DNA of 64,000 nt from an uncultured Lachnospiraceae bacterium (GCA_910585825.1 CAJUEY010000002.1:1-64000), one strand, 5' to 3'; counted from the first letter of the stretch, positions 1 through 8,069 are shown. A program made the numbers and translations. Notes: a model not told the origin generated them from the sequence alone.

Positions 1-22
1 TACCAGAAGAAAATGCTGGAAA

Positions 23-499
23 GTGATTCCAATTCTGTTTTTGATATATTTTTCAGTTGGCGGAATACAAAACAGGGATTCTATTTTTCCATATCATTTC
101 ATCCGAACAGTCATTCAATATGATTCCGGCATCTACGGAAAGAAACAACATTTCCTTGGCAGAGCCAATGAGGCTGTCAATGAGATCTATATCGTAACAG
201 GCAGAACGAACATGCGAAAATCCATTGACGGACTGTGTGCTATTGTAGAGGATCAACTTCATATGGATCCAGGGCGAAGTGCCCTGTATCTTTTCTGCGG
301 AAAACGTTGTGACAGGATCATAGCTTTGATCTGGGAATCTGATGGATTTGTGTTGCTGTATAAACGCATGGAAGTTCAGGGAAGATTCCGCCGGCCTAGA
401 AATCAGTTAGAAGTAAAACAACTGACCTGGCAGCAATTGGACTGGCTCATGTCTGGTCTTGAAATCGAACAATCGAAAGCATTCAAGCCTACGGAATGA
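23..499 (+). pseudogene. IS66-family TnpB (ORF2) relic
   Basis: From about base 170 to the stop the translation matches the IS66 accessory protein TnpB: YIVTGRTNMRKSIDGL, then YLFCGKRCDRI, FVLLYKRMEVQGRFRRPR and LTWQQLDWLMSGL. The role of TnpB in IS66 transposition is not well defined. The usual TnpB start is missing; the first 50 or so residues of this open frame look unrelated and there is no ATG where the family normally begins. The partner transposase TnpC, expected just downstream on the same strand, is absent, because blaI-like sequence begins within 45 bp of the stop. I read this as a fragment of an insertion sequence with a chimeric or decayed N-terminus. No terminal repeats were identified. 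Confidence 0.75.
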
Positions 500-542
500 C
501 GGTAGGGAATTTTTCTGCAAGCCACAGCGGTTACCCCCTTTC

Positions 543-911
543 TTAATCTTTGGAAAGAAGAGAGCGGAGTTCATCAATTTCAGTTTCGGACAGCTTGTCA
601 TTGTTAATATAGGCGGAGAGCATAGCCGTAATATTGCCGTCATAAAAACGGTTGAGAAAAGTATTGCTTTCCTGCCCTATATATTCAGCTTCGTCTACCA
701 ATGGCGTATAAACAAATACCCGGCTTTGTTTTTCGTATGATAGAACGCCTTTGGTCACTAAGCGTTTTATCAAGGTCTGTATTGTTTTAGGACTCCATGT
801 TGTTGTTTTTACTAACCGATCTGTTATTTCATTTGTGCTGATTGGGGCATATTTCCATATAATTTTCATAACTTCAAATTCAGCTTCTGAGATTTGGGGT
901 AAACCTTTCAT
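543..911 (-). CDS. BlaI/MecI/CopY-family transcriptional repressor
   Basis: This 122-residue protein has the winged-helix pattern of the BlaI/MecI family: an N-terminal ISEAEFEVMKIIWK helix, TNEITDRL, a recognition region WSPKTIQTLIKRLVTKGVL, then a wing and a C-terminal dimerisation helix. Such repressors bind TACA/TGTA-type dyads and are inactivated by proteolysis started by a BlaR1/MecR1 sensor. A ribosome binding site (AGGAGG on the minus strand, 921-926) sits nine bases before the ATG. A matching operator lies just upstream at 931-946. No blaR1 follows; an IS66 relic occupies the place where it would be expected, so the target genes are unknown. The family call is solid. Confidence 0.93.
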   Translation of the reverse strand: MKGLPQISEAEFEVMKIIWKYAPISTNEITDRLVKTTTWSPKTIQTLIKRLVTKGVLSYEKQSRVFVYTPLVDEAEYIGQESNTFLNRFYDGNITAMLSAYINNDKLSETEIDELRSLLSKD

Positions 912-930
912 TTGCAGATACCTCCTGAAA

Positions 931-946
931 TATTACTAATGTAATA
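931..946 (-). promoter_or_regulatory. Probable BlaI-type operator
   Basis: The perfect dyad TATTAC-N4-GTAATA lies between the ribosome binding site of the BlaI-like gene and its presumed promoter. BlaI/MecI operators are dyads of this size carrying TAC/GTA half sites, so autoregulation is likely. The AT-rich stretch at 947-957 may hold the promoter. Confidence 0.7.
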
Positions 947-960
947 TATTATAATGTAGA

Positions 961-1310
961 AAGAATGAAAAGTCAATAAAGGTGTTGATATGTAATCCTA
1001 CACATGTAAAAATTTAAAAGTTATACATATCAGATTTAGAGCTGAACAATTAAAATGAATAAAAAAGTCCACAATTGGAATCGGGGCTAAGTACAATTCT
1101 TATACTATATACGAAAAGGACAGGAAATAATTGTAGGAAATTTTCAGTAAAATGAAGCGAGGGAGATCGTGCATTACTTTGAGATTGGTGATAAATCTGC
1201 CCGTTTCAAGGCCGGCGCATCATTTACACTCCGTACTTCCGTAACCTGCGGCGTGCCATAGGTCAGTTTGCCCGTCTTTTCCTGCAGTGGCAGGCATTGC
1301 AGCCAAAGCA
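961..1310. other. Intergenic region without a supported gene
   Basis: This stretch holds no gene I can support. Bases 961-1165 are AT-rich and featureless apart from short runs. Bases 1174-1310 are GC-richer and directly precede structured repeat copy A. On the minus strand this part can be read as short open frames ending at 1174 or near 1206, without a credible start, which may be relics of a longer mobile or repeated element. Confidence 0.4.
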
Positions 1311-1453
1311 TTGCTGTTCACTCCCGGACCGTGCACTGCTCTGCACGGTCACAGGCCAGTACAGTACTGGAGCCGGAATCCGGCCTCTTGCCGTAAGGCA
1401 GCTTTAAATAGGCCGGATTCGTTACTGTGAACAACATGGGTGTGAACAGTAAC
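1311..1453 (+). repeat. Structured intergenic repeat, copy A (143 bp)
   Basis: This block is repeated with the same length and orientation at 39587-39729, with about 13 differences counted by eye. It is built of nested inverted repeats: ACCGTGCA/TGCACGGT (1329-1348), CCAGTA-CAG-TACTGG (1356-1370), GAATCCGGCC paired with GGCCGGATTC (1377-1386 with 1411-1420) around a TGCC-GTAA-GGCA hairpin, and GTTACTGT paired with ACAGTAAC (1421-1453). The outermost bases TTGCTGTTCAC can alternatively pair with GTGAACAGTAA. There is no terminal T-run and no coding capacity, so a mobile REP/MITE-like element or a structured RNA is more likely than a plain terminator. Confidence 0.85.
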
Positions 1454-1487
1454 GCCAAAGCATTCTATGATTTTGCAAACGATTATA

Positions 1488-1517
1488 TTGTATATCTTAC
1501 GGGATTAATGTTATAAT
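1488..1517 (+). promoter_or_regulatory. Sigma-A-type promoter for the COG2509 flavoprotein gene
   Basis: TTGTAT and TATAAT are separated by 18 bp. They lie downstream of the structured repeat and about 140 bp before the chosen start codon. Confidence 0.55.
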
Positions 1518-1654
1518 ACAATTGATTTTAGAAAAATAAAAAAGAATACTCTTGAAAGTGAAAGTTTTCATCAAATAAGATGGGCAATAAACATAACACC
1601 CAGGCTATTTACGAAAAGGAAATCAAACATTTAGAAACGAAAGGGGGAAAGCAG

Positions 1655-3040
1655 ATGGTGCAGTATGACATTATTATTATAGGTGCGGGACCAGGCGGAA
1701 TTTTTTCTGCATATGAATTGACAAAAGACAGATCCGATTTGAAGATTGCGGTTTTTGAAACAGGACATGCGTTGGAGAAGAGGCATTGCCCAATTGATGG
1801 AGACAAGGTAAAAAGCTGTATCGGTTGTAAATCCTGTTCTATCATGAGTGGTTTTGGAGGGGCGGGAGCCTTTTCCGACGGAAAATACAATATCACCAAT
1901 GATTTTGGCGGAACGCTCCATGAGTATATCGGTAAAAAACAAGCCGTAGAATTGATGAAATATGTAGACGAGATAAATATGCATTATGGTGGGAAGGGTA
2001 CGAAAATGTATTCCACTGCCGGAACCAATTTTAAAAAGACATGCCTGCAGAATAAGCTGAAGCTTCTGGATGCTTCCGTACGGCATTTGGGAACGGATAT
2101 CAATTTTTTAGTGCTGGAAAATATGTATGCCGAACTGAAAGAGAAGGTGGATTTTTATTTTGATACACCGGTGGAGAGCATTGCATTGGCAGAGGGCGGA
2201 TATCGGATCATATGTGCCGAAGAAATCTATTTCTGCAAACAGTGTATTGTATCCGTAGGGCGAAGCGGCAGTAAGTGGATGGAAAAAATCTGCGGAGAGT
2301 TGAATATTCCTACAAAGTCTAATCGAGTGGATATCGGCGTGCGGGTGGAATTGCCGGCGGTGATTTTTTCTCATTTAACAGATGAACTCTATGAGAGTAA
2401 AATTGTATACAGGACGGAGAAATTTGAGGATAATGTGCGGACGTTTTGTATGAATCCCTATGGAATAGTGGTCAATGAGAATACCAATGGCATCGTCACT
2501 GTAAACGGGCATAGTTTCGAGAGTCCAAAGAAACGCACGGAGAATACGAATTTTGCATTATTGGTTGCAAAACATTTTTCCGAGCCCTTCAAAGACAGCA
2601 ATGGATACGGTGAAAGTATCGCCAGGCTTTCCAATATGCTGGGAGGCGGTGTGATTGTACAGCGTTTTGGAGATCTGGTACGGGGAAGGCGCAGTAACGT
2701 GAAACGAATTGAGGAAGGATTGGTGGCGCCTACGCTTGCGGCTACACCTGGAGATTTAAGCCTGGTACTGCCGAAACGGATTTTAGACGGAATTATTGAG
2801 ATGATTTATGCATTGGATAAGATTGCGCCCGGCACAGCGAATGATGATACGCTGCTTTATGGTGTGGAAGTGAAGTTTTATAATATGGAAGTGGATTTGG
2901 ATGAGAATCTGGAATGCAGGCATAAGGGAATGTACATCATAGGAGACGGCAGCGGAGTGACGCATTCTTTGTCCCATGCATCGGCCAGCGGCGTGTATGT
3001 GGCAAGGCATATACTGAAAGACAAAACTTCTGTGCAGTAG
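1655..3040 (+). CDS. FAD-dependent dehydrogenase, COG2509 family
   Basis: This 461-residue cytoplasmic flavoprotein starts with a Rossmann FAD-binding motif (DIIIIGAGPGGIFSAYEL) and has a CIGCKSCSIMSGFGGAGAFS segment that is typical of the uncharacterised COG2509 dehydrogenases. A C-terminal GDGSGVTHSLSHASASG motif completes the FAD site. The ATG at 1655 was chosen because it follows a GGGGG-rich ribosome binding site and puts the dinucleotide fold at the very N-terminus; an in-frame ATG at 1580 would add 25 residues with no family match. The substrate is unknown. The secreted Cys/His-rich protein gene begins 42 bp after its stop, so the two may be co-transcribed. Confidence 0.88.
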   Translation: MVQYDIIIIGAGPGGIFSAYELTKDRSDLKIAVFETGHALEKRHCPIDGDKVKSCIGCKSCSIMSGFGGAGAFSDGKYNITNDFGGTLHEYIGKKQAVELMKYVDEINMHYGGKGTKMYSTAGTNFKKTCLQNKLKLLDASVRHLGTDINFLVLENMYAELKEKVDFYFDTPVESIALAEGGYRIICAEEIYFCKQCIVSVGRSGSKWMEKICGELNIPTKSNRVDIGVRVELPAVIFSHLTDELYESKIVYRTEKFEDNVRTFCMNPYGIVVNENTNGIVTVNGHSFESPKKRTENTNFALLVAKHFSEPFKDSNGYGESIARLSNMLGGGVIVQRFGDLVRGRRSNVKRIEEGLVAPTLAATPGDLSLVLPKRILDGIIEMIYALDKIAPGTANDDTLLYGVEVKFYNMEVDLDENLECRHKGMYIIGDGSGVTHSLSHASASGVYVARHILKDKTSVQ

Positions 3041-3082
3041 AATAGAGGGGTTTCAAAGTATTTAGAAAAGAGGAGGATAAAA

Positions 3083-3742
3083 ATGAGAAAGAGAAAAATA
3101 ATATCGTCTATTGCGTTTGTGGTCATTGCAATGGCATCAGGCGGAATCGTTTCAGCTTATAAGATGGATCAAAAGCCGGTGGAAGTCAAGGGGGCGGAGC
3201 AGGAAGCTAAAACAATGTTTTCCTGTGAGTTCCCGGGGTGTACGGAGACGGAGATACACCGGCACGGTCTTTGTGGAATAGAGGGCTGTATGCAGATTGG
3301 TGAGCATAGCCATAGCCAATGCAGCATAGCAGAGTGTACGGAAACAGGAGTGCACATGCACAACGGAGAATACTGTTATCCTCATAGTGCAGACGATGGT
3401 CATGCATACCATAATTGCGGGGTGTCAGGCTGTACAGAGGCGGAAAGCCATACGCATAACTCCTGTGGAATAGAGGGCTGTATGCAGATTGGTGAGCATA
3501 GCCATAGCCAATGCAGCATAGCAGAGTGTACGGAAACAGGAGTGCACATGCACAACGGAGAATACTGTTATCCTCATAGTGCAGACGATGGTCATGCATA
3601 CCATAATTGCGGGGTGTCAGGCTGTACAGAGGCGGAAAGCCATACACATAACTCCTGTGGGGTAGAGGGCTGCATGCAGACCGGAGAACATATACACAGA
3701 GAAAATCATCACCAGTCTGGTCATAAAGACCGTCATCATTAA
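3083..3742 (+). CDS. Secreted Cys/His-rich repeat protein, putative metal binder
   Basis: This 219-residue protein has a signal peptide (basic MRKRK start, then a hydrophobic stretch to about residue 25). The rest is made of short modules of the form C-x4-C-x5-H-x-H, for example CGIEGCMQIGEHSH and CSIAECTETGVHMH, ending in a His-rich tail. A 64-residue block (residues 64-127) is repeated at 128-191. The regular Cys and His spacing suggests extracytoplasmic binding of zinc or another soft metal, which is inference only. AGGAGG lies eight bases before the ATG. It follows the COG2509 flavoprotein gene. I do not recognise a named family. Confidence 0.85.
   Translation: MRKRKIISSIAFVVIAMASGGIVSAYKMDQKPVEVKGAEQEAKTMFSCEFPGCTETEIHRHGLCGIEGCMQIGEHSHSQCSIAECTETGVHMHNGEYCYPHSADDGHAYHNCGVSGCTEAESHTHNSCGIEGCMQIGEHSHSQCSIAECTETGVHMHNGEYCYPHSADDGHAYHNCGVSGCTEAESHTHNSCGVEGCMQTGEHIHRENHHQSGHKDRHH
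3272..3655 (+). repeat. Two tandem 192-bp coding repeats
   Basis: Units 3272-3463 and 3464-3655 are almost identical at the DNA level; the only difference seen by eye is a synonymous one near the end of the unit. The near identity points to a recent duplication or gene conversion. A partial third unit follows with more changes. Confidence 0.9.
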
Positions 3743-3796
3743 ATGTCAAATGGCAAGAGCTGTTTCGGATTATGGCGCAGGTGAAAGAAGTGAGAC

Positions 3797-3824
3797 GGCG
3801 GCATCGGTTATGACCGATGCCGCC
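3797..3824 (+). terminator. Strong hairpin after the Cys/His-rich protein gene
   Basis: GGCGGCATCGGT-TATG-ACCGATGCCGCC is a perfect 12-bp stem with a 4-base loop, 54 bases after the stop codon. It lacks a clean T-run, so it may terminate weakly or protect the transcript end. Confidence 0.55.
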
Positions 3825-4014
3825 CTCAGCATATTGCTTTAGTGGGGAATGTTTTAATTTTGTGCGTAGGTGTTAATCTGATCTGGCCGAAGATAATTCG
3901 TGCTGCAAATGTTTTGCCGGCAATCGTAACTGCCGTAATCTTTGCGATGTTATAAATTCTGAATATAAAAAGACGGTTCTATGGTTTTTAAAAATAAGCA
4001 TCCGGTATGGAATT

Positions 4015-4212
4015 TTATTTTTCCGCACAGAGGATGTCTTCAACGCTGCAATCCAGATATTGACAAATTTTTTCCAGAACTTCAAAACTGATTCGCGTCG
4101 TTCTGCCGTGGTTCAGGTTTCGCAGCGTAGTAACTGAAATTCCCGTATCTTTTGACATTTGATTCTGTGAAATTCCCTTATTTTCTAAAATTTGATTCAG
4201 CATGATTTTCAT
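4015..4212 (-). CDS. Small Cro/C1-type HTH regulator
   Basis: This 65-residue protein is a single helix-turn-helix domain of the XRE/Cro type: LENKGISQNQMSKDTGIS, then TTLRNLNHGRTTRISFE and LEKICQYLDCSVEDIL. Proteins of this size resemble YozG-like DNA-binding proteins. A GAGGTG ribosome binding site precedes the ATG. It sits alone between the terminator at 3797 and the histidine kinase gene, all on the minus strand from here to 6398. Its target is unknown. The 190 bp downstream hold nothing else I can support. Confidence 0.85.
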   Translation of the reverse strand: MKIMLNQILENKGISQNQMSKDTGISVTTLRNLNHGRTTRISFEVLEKICQYLDCSVEDILCAEK

Positions 4213-4300
4213 TGAAACACCTCGAAATTGATATATGAAATAGGGTTCCCTGGAATTTGCAATAATATACGTGATATTTGTATGGCGGAAAATATCTGTT

Positions 4301-5692
4301 TTATTCCTGCGCCGGCAGGATCAGTTTCACGGAGAAACCGCCGTATGAGCTATGTTCGATATGGGCTGCACCGCCGTGCGCCGCCATAATCTGTTTGACA
4401 ATTAAAAGTCCTAAGCCGTGGCGCTGCTCGGAAGTATTTTCGTCGCAGACCATATAATGGGGAGCATGGTTCAGTTTTTCGATCTGTTCATCGGAAGCAC
4501 CGATACCGTCGTCTGCCACGATGATCATATAGAGATCTTTTTTGGTCATTACGCGTACAAAAATACGGCATCCCTGTTCATTGTGATTGATACAGTTTTG
4601 AATTAGATTATTTACGGCTCGTCTGATCAGGTCTTTGTCAATATCAGCAAAGCAAACGGTCAGAGTTTCATCAGTTTCCCAGCTGATCGGGTACTTGCCA
4701 TCAATGTCCATATTGATGAAATCCACCACTGTTTGACGAACAACAGCGATCAGATTTTGTTTTGTGAGATGAATCGGCTGCATATTATATTCTAATTTGG
4801 ACGCCAGATTAAGATCGTTGATTAGATTTCGGATTCGTTCGCTTTGTGTTACAATGACTGCAGCTTTTTTGCGGTCATCGTCCGGTAAATGCGTATCACT
4901 TTCCAACTGGCCCGCGTAACCCATAATCATGGACAGGGGGGTGCGTATATCGTGGGATACTCCTGCAATCCAATTTGCCCTTGCAGTTTCTTTTTTTTGG
5001 AGCTGTCTGTTTTGAGACTGCAATATTTCCGAGGTTTTGTTCATACTGACTGCAAGTTCAGACAACAGTCCTTTTTCTTTTACAGGAACGTATTCTGCTG
5101 TAGGCAGAGCTTGTATCCCGCTTACAATTGGTTTTACGGATTTCAGCAGCCTGGAATTGGCAGTCATATAGATGATAAAAATCAGCGTAACGTTCATTGT
5201 CATAATGGAAAGCAGGGTTTGGGGCAAATGAGCAATGAAATTGTAATCCCAGCTGGGCCACATATGTTTCCAAAAACTGTTTTTGGGATATCCAAGCACA
5301 ACCAGTCCATTTGCTGTTTCGCCTGTAAAGGTGGGGTACCCGTCTATATAACCGCGGGTTAAGTTTGCAATATCTGAAACAGAATACGACATAGGTATCG
5401 TTTCGGGAAGGTTGTCTGTCTGCCATGCTGCCCGCATGGTTGCATTTTCAATATAGACTGCCCATACATTGGAATGTTTCAATTCAAGCGTCATGTCTTT
5501 TGGCAGACGATATCCGTTCTCATCTTGTATAAGAAGATCGGCAACTTCTTCTGCAGTTTTCCAGGGATAGGAATTTGGCATCTGGCTTATGGTGTATATG
5601 GCTAACAATGCGAAATTTAAAATAACAAGCAGGACAGAAGAAAAAAGCATGATGCCCACAAAGCGACGTATCAGTTTTGGTATACTTTTCAT
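4301..5692 (-). CDS. Sensor histidine kinase of a lantibiotic-response two-component system
   Basis: This 463-residue membrane kinase has one N-terminal transmembrane helix (about residues 13-35), an extracytoplasmic region, a second helix (about 160-178) and a HAMP-like linker. The dimerisation box is WIAGVSHDIRTPLSMIMGYA (phosphoacceptor His 247), followed by an HATPase domain with an N-box (NNLIQNCINH), a DDGIGA G1 box and a GLGLLIVKQI G2 box. Its gene starts one base beyond the stop of the response regulator gene. It is divergent from a BcrA/LanF-type ABC exporter, the arrangement of the Clostridioides difficile CprKR-CprABC peptide-resistance system. The likely signal is a peptide antibiotic; that is inferred from context. 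Confidence 0.92.
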   Translation of the reverse strand: MKSIPKLIRRFVGIMLFSSVLLVILNFALLAIYTISQMPNSYPWKTAEEVADLLIQDENGYRLPKDMTLELKHSNVWAVYIENATMRAAWQTDNLPETIPMSYSVSDIANLTRGYIDGYPTFTGETANGLVVLGYPKNSFWKHMWPSWDYNFIAHLPQTLLSIMTMNVTLIFIIYMTANSRLLKSVKPIVSGIQALPTAEYVPVKEKGLLSELAVSMNKTSEILQSQNRQLQKKETARANWIAGVSHDIRTPLSMIMGYAGQLESDTHLPDDDRKKAAVIVTQSERIRNLINDLNLASKLEYNMQPIHLTKQNLIAVVRQTVVDFINMDIDGKYPISWETDETLTVCFADIDKDLIRRAVNNLIQNCINHNEQGCRIFVRVMTKKDLYMIIVADDGIGASDEQIEKLNHAPHYMVCDENTSEQRHGLGLLIVKQIMAAHGGAAHIEHSSYGGFSVKLILPAQE

Positions 5693-5693
5693 A

Positions 5694-6398
5694 TTATTTG
5701 TCCTCCACGATCAGTTTATATCCAAGCCCTTTCATCGTGATCAAAGAAACGGGGCGCGATGGATTGGCTTCTATTTTTTCCCGGATACGGCGGATATGCG
5801 CCATTAGGGAATTCTCATATCCAAAGGGATTATCGCCCCAGGCGGCCTCGCACAAAGCATCAATCGTAACAATCCGCCCCGCATTTCGATACAGGGCAGC
5901 AAGAATTTCGTATTCTTTTGCGGTAAGGGAAATGTGTTCGCCGTTCTTTATAATTTCTGCACGGTCAAAGTCTATTTCGCTTTCTGCCAGTTTTACAAGA
6001 GGATTTTCGTTTTTGTAGCTTCTGCGAAGAATTGCATGGATGCGGAATAAAAGTTCTTTGGGCAAAAATGGTTTTACCATATAGTCATCTGCGCCAAGAT
6101 CAAAACCGTAAAATTTATCCTCATCCTCTCCCCGGGCTGTTAAAAACAGTACAGGATAGTCAGAAATGCGTTTCAGTTGTTCCATAAGGTCAAAGCCATT
6201 GCCGTCGGGGAGCATGACATCAAGAATTGCAAACTCCGGATGGAACGTTTCTGAAACAGCAGTGGCCTCTTTCACCGTTTTTGCTGTCTGAATATTTTGA
6301 AATCCGTTTTCTTTTAAAATGGATACTACCATGTCTAACAGATTCTGCTCATCATCCACAAGTAAAATGCGTTTTTGTTTCAAATAATCATAGCTCAT
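5694..6398 (-). CDS. OmpR-family response regulator
   Basis: This 234-residue regulator has a receiver domain (VDDE acidic pocket near residues 14-17, phosphoacceptor Asp 60 in FAILDVMLPDGNG, conserved Lys in YMVKPF) and a C-terminal winged helix ending with ITMKGLGYKLIVE. It pairs with the kinase gene downstream. An AGGAGG ribosome binding site (minus strand) precedes its ATG. The likely targets are the divergent ABC exporter genes, whose upstream region carries an 11-bp-spaced TGTAA direct repeat (6465-6480) of the kind OmpR-type dimers bind. Confidence 0.93.
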   Translation of the reverse strand: MSYDYLKQKRILLVDDEQNLLDMVVSILKENGFQNIQTAKTVKEATAVSETFHPEFAILDVMLPDGNGFDLMEQLKRISDYPVLFLTARGEDEDKFYGFDLGADDYMVKPFLPKELLFRIHAILRRSYKNENPLVKLAESEIDFDRAEIIKNGEHISLTAKEYEILAALYRNAGRIVTIDALCEAAWGDNPFGYENSLMAHIRRIREKIEANPSRPVSLITMKGLGYKLIVEDK

Positions 6399-6418
6399 AC
6401 AGATGCCTCCTTTACATG

Positions 6419-6439
6419 CCTATTCTACCATAGAATAGG
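6419..6439. promoter_or_regulatory. Perfect inverted repeat with flanking T9 tract
   Basis: CCTATTCTA-CCA-TAGAATAGG is a perfect 9-bp inverted repeat, followed on the plus strand by a T9 run (6441-6449). It lies in the divergent region between the response regulator and ABC exporter genes. Read on the plus strand it resembles an intrinsic terminator; read on the minus strand it lies in the leader of the regulator mRNA. Confidence 0.65.
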
Positions 6440-6464
6440 ATTTTTTTTTCAGAGTATTGAAAAT

Positions 6465-6480
6465 TGTAAAGTAAATGTAA
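6465..6480 (+). promoter_or_regulatory. Putative response-regulator box (TGTAA direct repeat)
   Basis: TGTAA occurs at 6465-6469 and 6476-6480, an exact 11-bp spacing that suits tandem binding by an OmpR-type dimer on one DNA face. It is about 75 bp before the ABC exporter start codon. Confidence 0.5.
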
Positions 6481-6552
6481 GGATACGGAAAGGCTGGCAC
6501 AAGGTTAAGGCAGTACAATGAATTTGCAGGAAAACAGAAAGGAGCAAATGCA

Positions 6553-7344
6553 ATGAATATGATTGAAACCAAACATTTAACAAAATCTTATGCCGGCTTT
6601 ACTGCAGTTTCGGATGTCAGTCTGCATATTCCCAAAGGCGCGGTTTATGGATTTTTAGGTCCAAACGGCGCGGGAAAATCAACAACAATGAAAATGTTCC
6701 TGGGATTGACAAAACCCACCGGAGGTTCGTTTACGATTGACGGAAAGAAGTATCCGGATGACCGGGTGGAAATTTTAAAAGAAGTGGGTTCGTTTATTGA
6801 GGCGCCCGCTTTTTACGGGAATTTAAGCGGTGAAGAAAACCTTGAAATTATCCGCAAAATACTGGGGCTTTCAAAATCTTCCGTCTCTGAGGCCCTTGAA
6901 ATTGTGGGGCTGACGCAGTTTAAGAACCGCCTTGCCAAAAAGTACTCGCTTGGAATGAAACAGAGACTGGGGCTTGCAGGCGCATTGATTGGGAAACCGC
7001 CGATTTTGATTTTGGATGAGCCGACAAACGGACTTGATCCTGTGGGCATCCATGAAATCCGAACACTGATCCGTTCCCTGCCGGAGAAGTTTGACTGTAC
7101 GGTTTTGGTATCGTCTCATCTGCTGTCTGAAATTGAATTGATGGCGGATTGGCTCGGTATCTTAAATCATGGCCGTCTGCTGTTTGAGGGAACGCTTGAA
7201 GAGCTGAAAGCAAGCGCTGCGTCTCAAAAGTATCCTACGGATCATCTGGAAGATGCATTTCTCGCTTTGATTGATGCTGACAATCAGAAACGATCCGGGG
7301 GCGTCCCTTATGCGCAAAGCGCAGGGCAGAAAAGGGGTGATTGA
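6553..7344 (+). CDS. Bacitracin/lantibiotic-type ABC exporter, ATP-binding subunit (LanF/BcrA-like)
   Basis: This 263-residue ATPase has a Walker A motif (GPNGAGKST), a signature YSLGMKQRLGLA, Walker B ILILDEPTNGLDP and a switch histidine in VLVSSHLLSEIE. These features and the length match the BcrA/LanF group, which export or expel membrane-active peptides such as lantibiotics or bacitracin. GGAG lies eight bases before the ATG. Three membrane protein genes follow with minimal gaps, forming a LanFEG-type immunity operon that is likely switched on by the divergent two-component system. Confidence 0.92.
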   Translation: MNMIETKHLTKSYAGFTAVSDVSLHIPKGAVYGFLGPNGAGKSTTMKMFLGLTKPTGGSFTIDGKKYPDDRVEILKEVGSFIEAPAFYGNLSGEENLEIIRKILGLSKSSVSEALEIVGLTQFKNRLAKKYSLGMKQRLGLAGALIGKPPILILDEPTNGLDPVGIHEIRTLIRSLPEKFDCTVLVSSHLLSEIELMADWLGILNHGRLLFEGTLEELKASAASQKYPTDHLEDAFLALIDADNQKRSGGVPYAQSAGQKRGD

Positions 7345-7346
7345 AA

Positions 7347-8069
7347 ATGAACGTTTTTCTGGAATGTAAAAAGGCAAAGCGAACCGGTTTTTTTGCAGTA
7401 TTTGCAGGCGGAGGCAGTCTGGCGGCGGCAGTTCCCATCGTCAATATGGCTGTCCGTTCAGAACTATATCTTGGGAGAGAGGGCTCTCCCATTCAAATTT
7501 TGCTGGATGCAAACTGGCAGTTGATGACGATGCAAAACGTACTGCTTGTGATTGCGGGGGCCTGCCTTTTATATCATATCGAGTATGCTGACAATGCCAT
7601 GGAGAAAATGAAGGCGCTCCCTGTCCGGGAAAGTTCTGTTTTTTTCGGAAAAGCTGCATTGACGGTTTTTATGAGTATTTTTGTACTTGCAATAGAAGCG
7701 GGAGCGGCCGCATTTTGCTCGTATCATTGGTTTGAACCCGGAACCGGTTTTTGGAGTGAGCTGTGTAAAAATTTTGGGTATTCATTTCTTTTGATGCTGC
7801 CGTGCATTCTGCTGTCGCTTCTGATTTCAGAGATTTGTAAAAATATGTGGATATCCCTGGGAATCGGCGTTGTCTGCGTTTTTACCGCTACAATGCTGCC
7901 TGCAGGTAATTTTGTTCTTTCGCTCTTTCCCTTTGCAATGCCGTTTCAGATTTTTGCAGGTACGGATGCCGCAAAAGTGATACATTATGTCTATGCTGTA
8001 ACGGCAGAGCTTATCATTTTTGGTATGGCTGAGAGGATCGTTATCAGAGTAAGGAGGGAATTTCAATGA
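7347..8069 (+). CDS. Lantibiotic-immunity-type ABC permease (LanE/MutE-like)
   Basis: This 240-residue protein has about six hydrophobic segments and an N-terminal ECKKAKRTGFF region typical of LanE/LanG permeases. The ATG at 7347 follows AGGGG by about ten bases. It overlaps the next permease gene by an ATGA junction. It should form the membrane channel with the ATPase and the second permease. Specific substrate unknown. Confidence 0.87.
   Translation: MNVFLECKKAKRTGFFAVFAGGGSLAAAVPIVNMAVRSELYLGREGSPIQILLDANWQLMTMQNVLLVIAGACLLYHIEYADNAMEKMKALPVRESSVFFGKAALTVFMSIFVLAIEAGAAAFCSYHWFEPGTGFWSELCKNFGYSFLLMLPCILLSLLISEICKNMWISLGIGVVCVFTATMLPAGNFVLSLFPFAMPFQIFAGTDAAKVIHYVYAVTAELIIFGMAERIVIRVRREFQ

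Noticed and set aside
53..262. Minus-strand open frame overlapping the IS66 relic
   Set aside because: No family match and no ribosome binding site; it is antisense to recognisable TnpB sequence.
3207..3749. Long minus-strand frame across the Cys/His-rich repeat gene
   Set aside because: It is open only because the repeat DNA avoids stops on both strands; the plus-strand product has a signal peptide and ribosome binding site.
3873..4085. Minus-strand 70-residue frame after the small HTH gene
   Set aside because: It overlaps the HTH gene in another frame and lacks a ribosome binding site or a motif.
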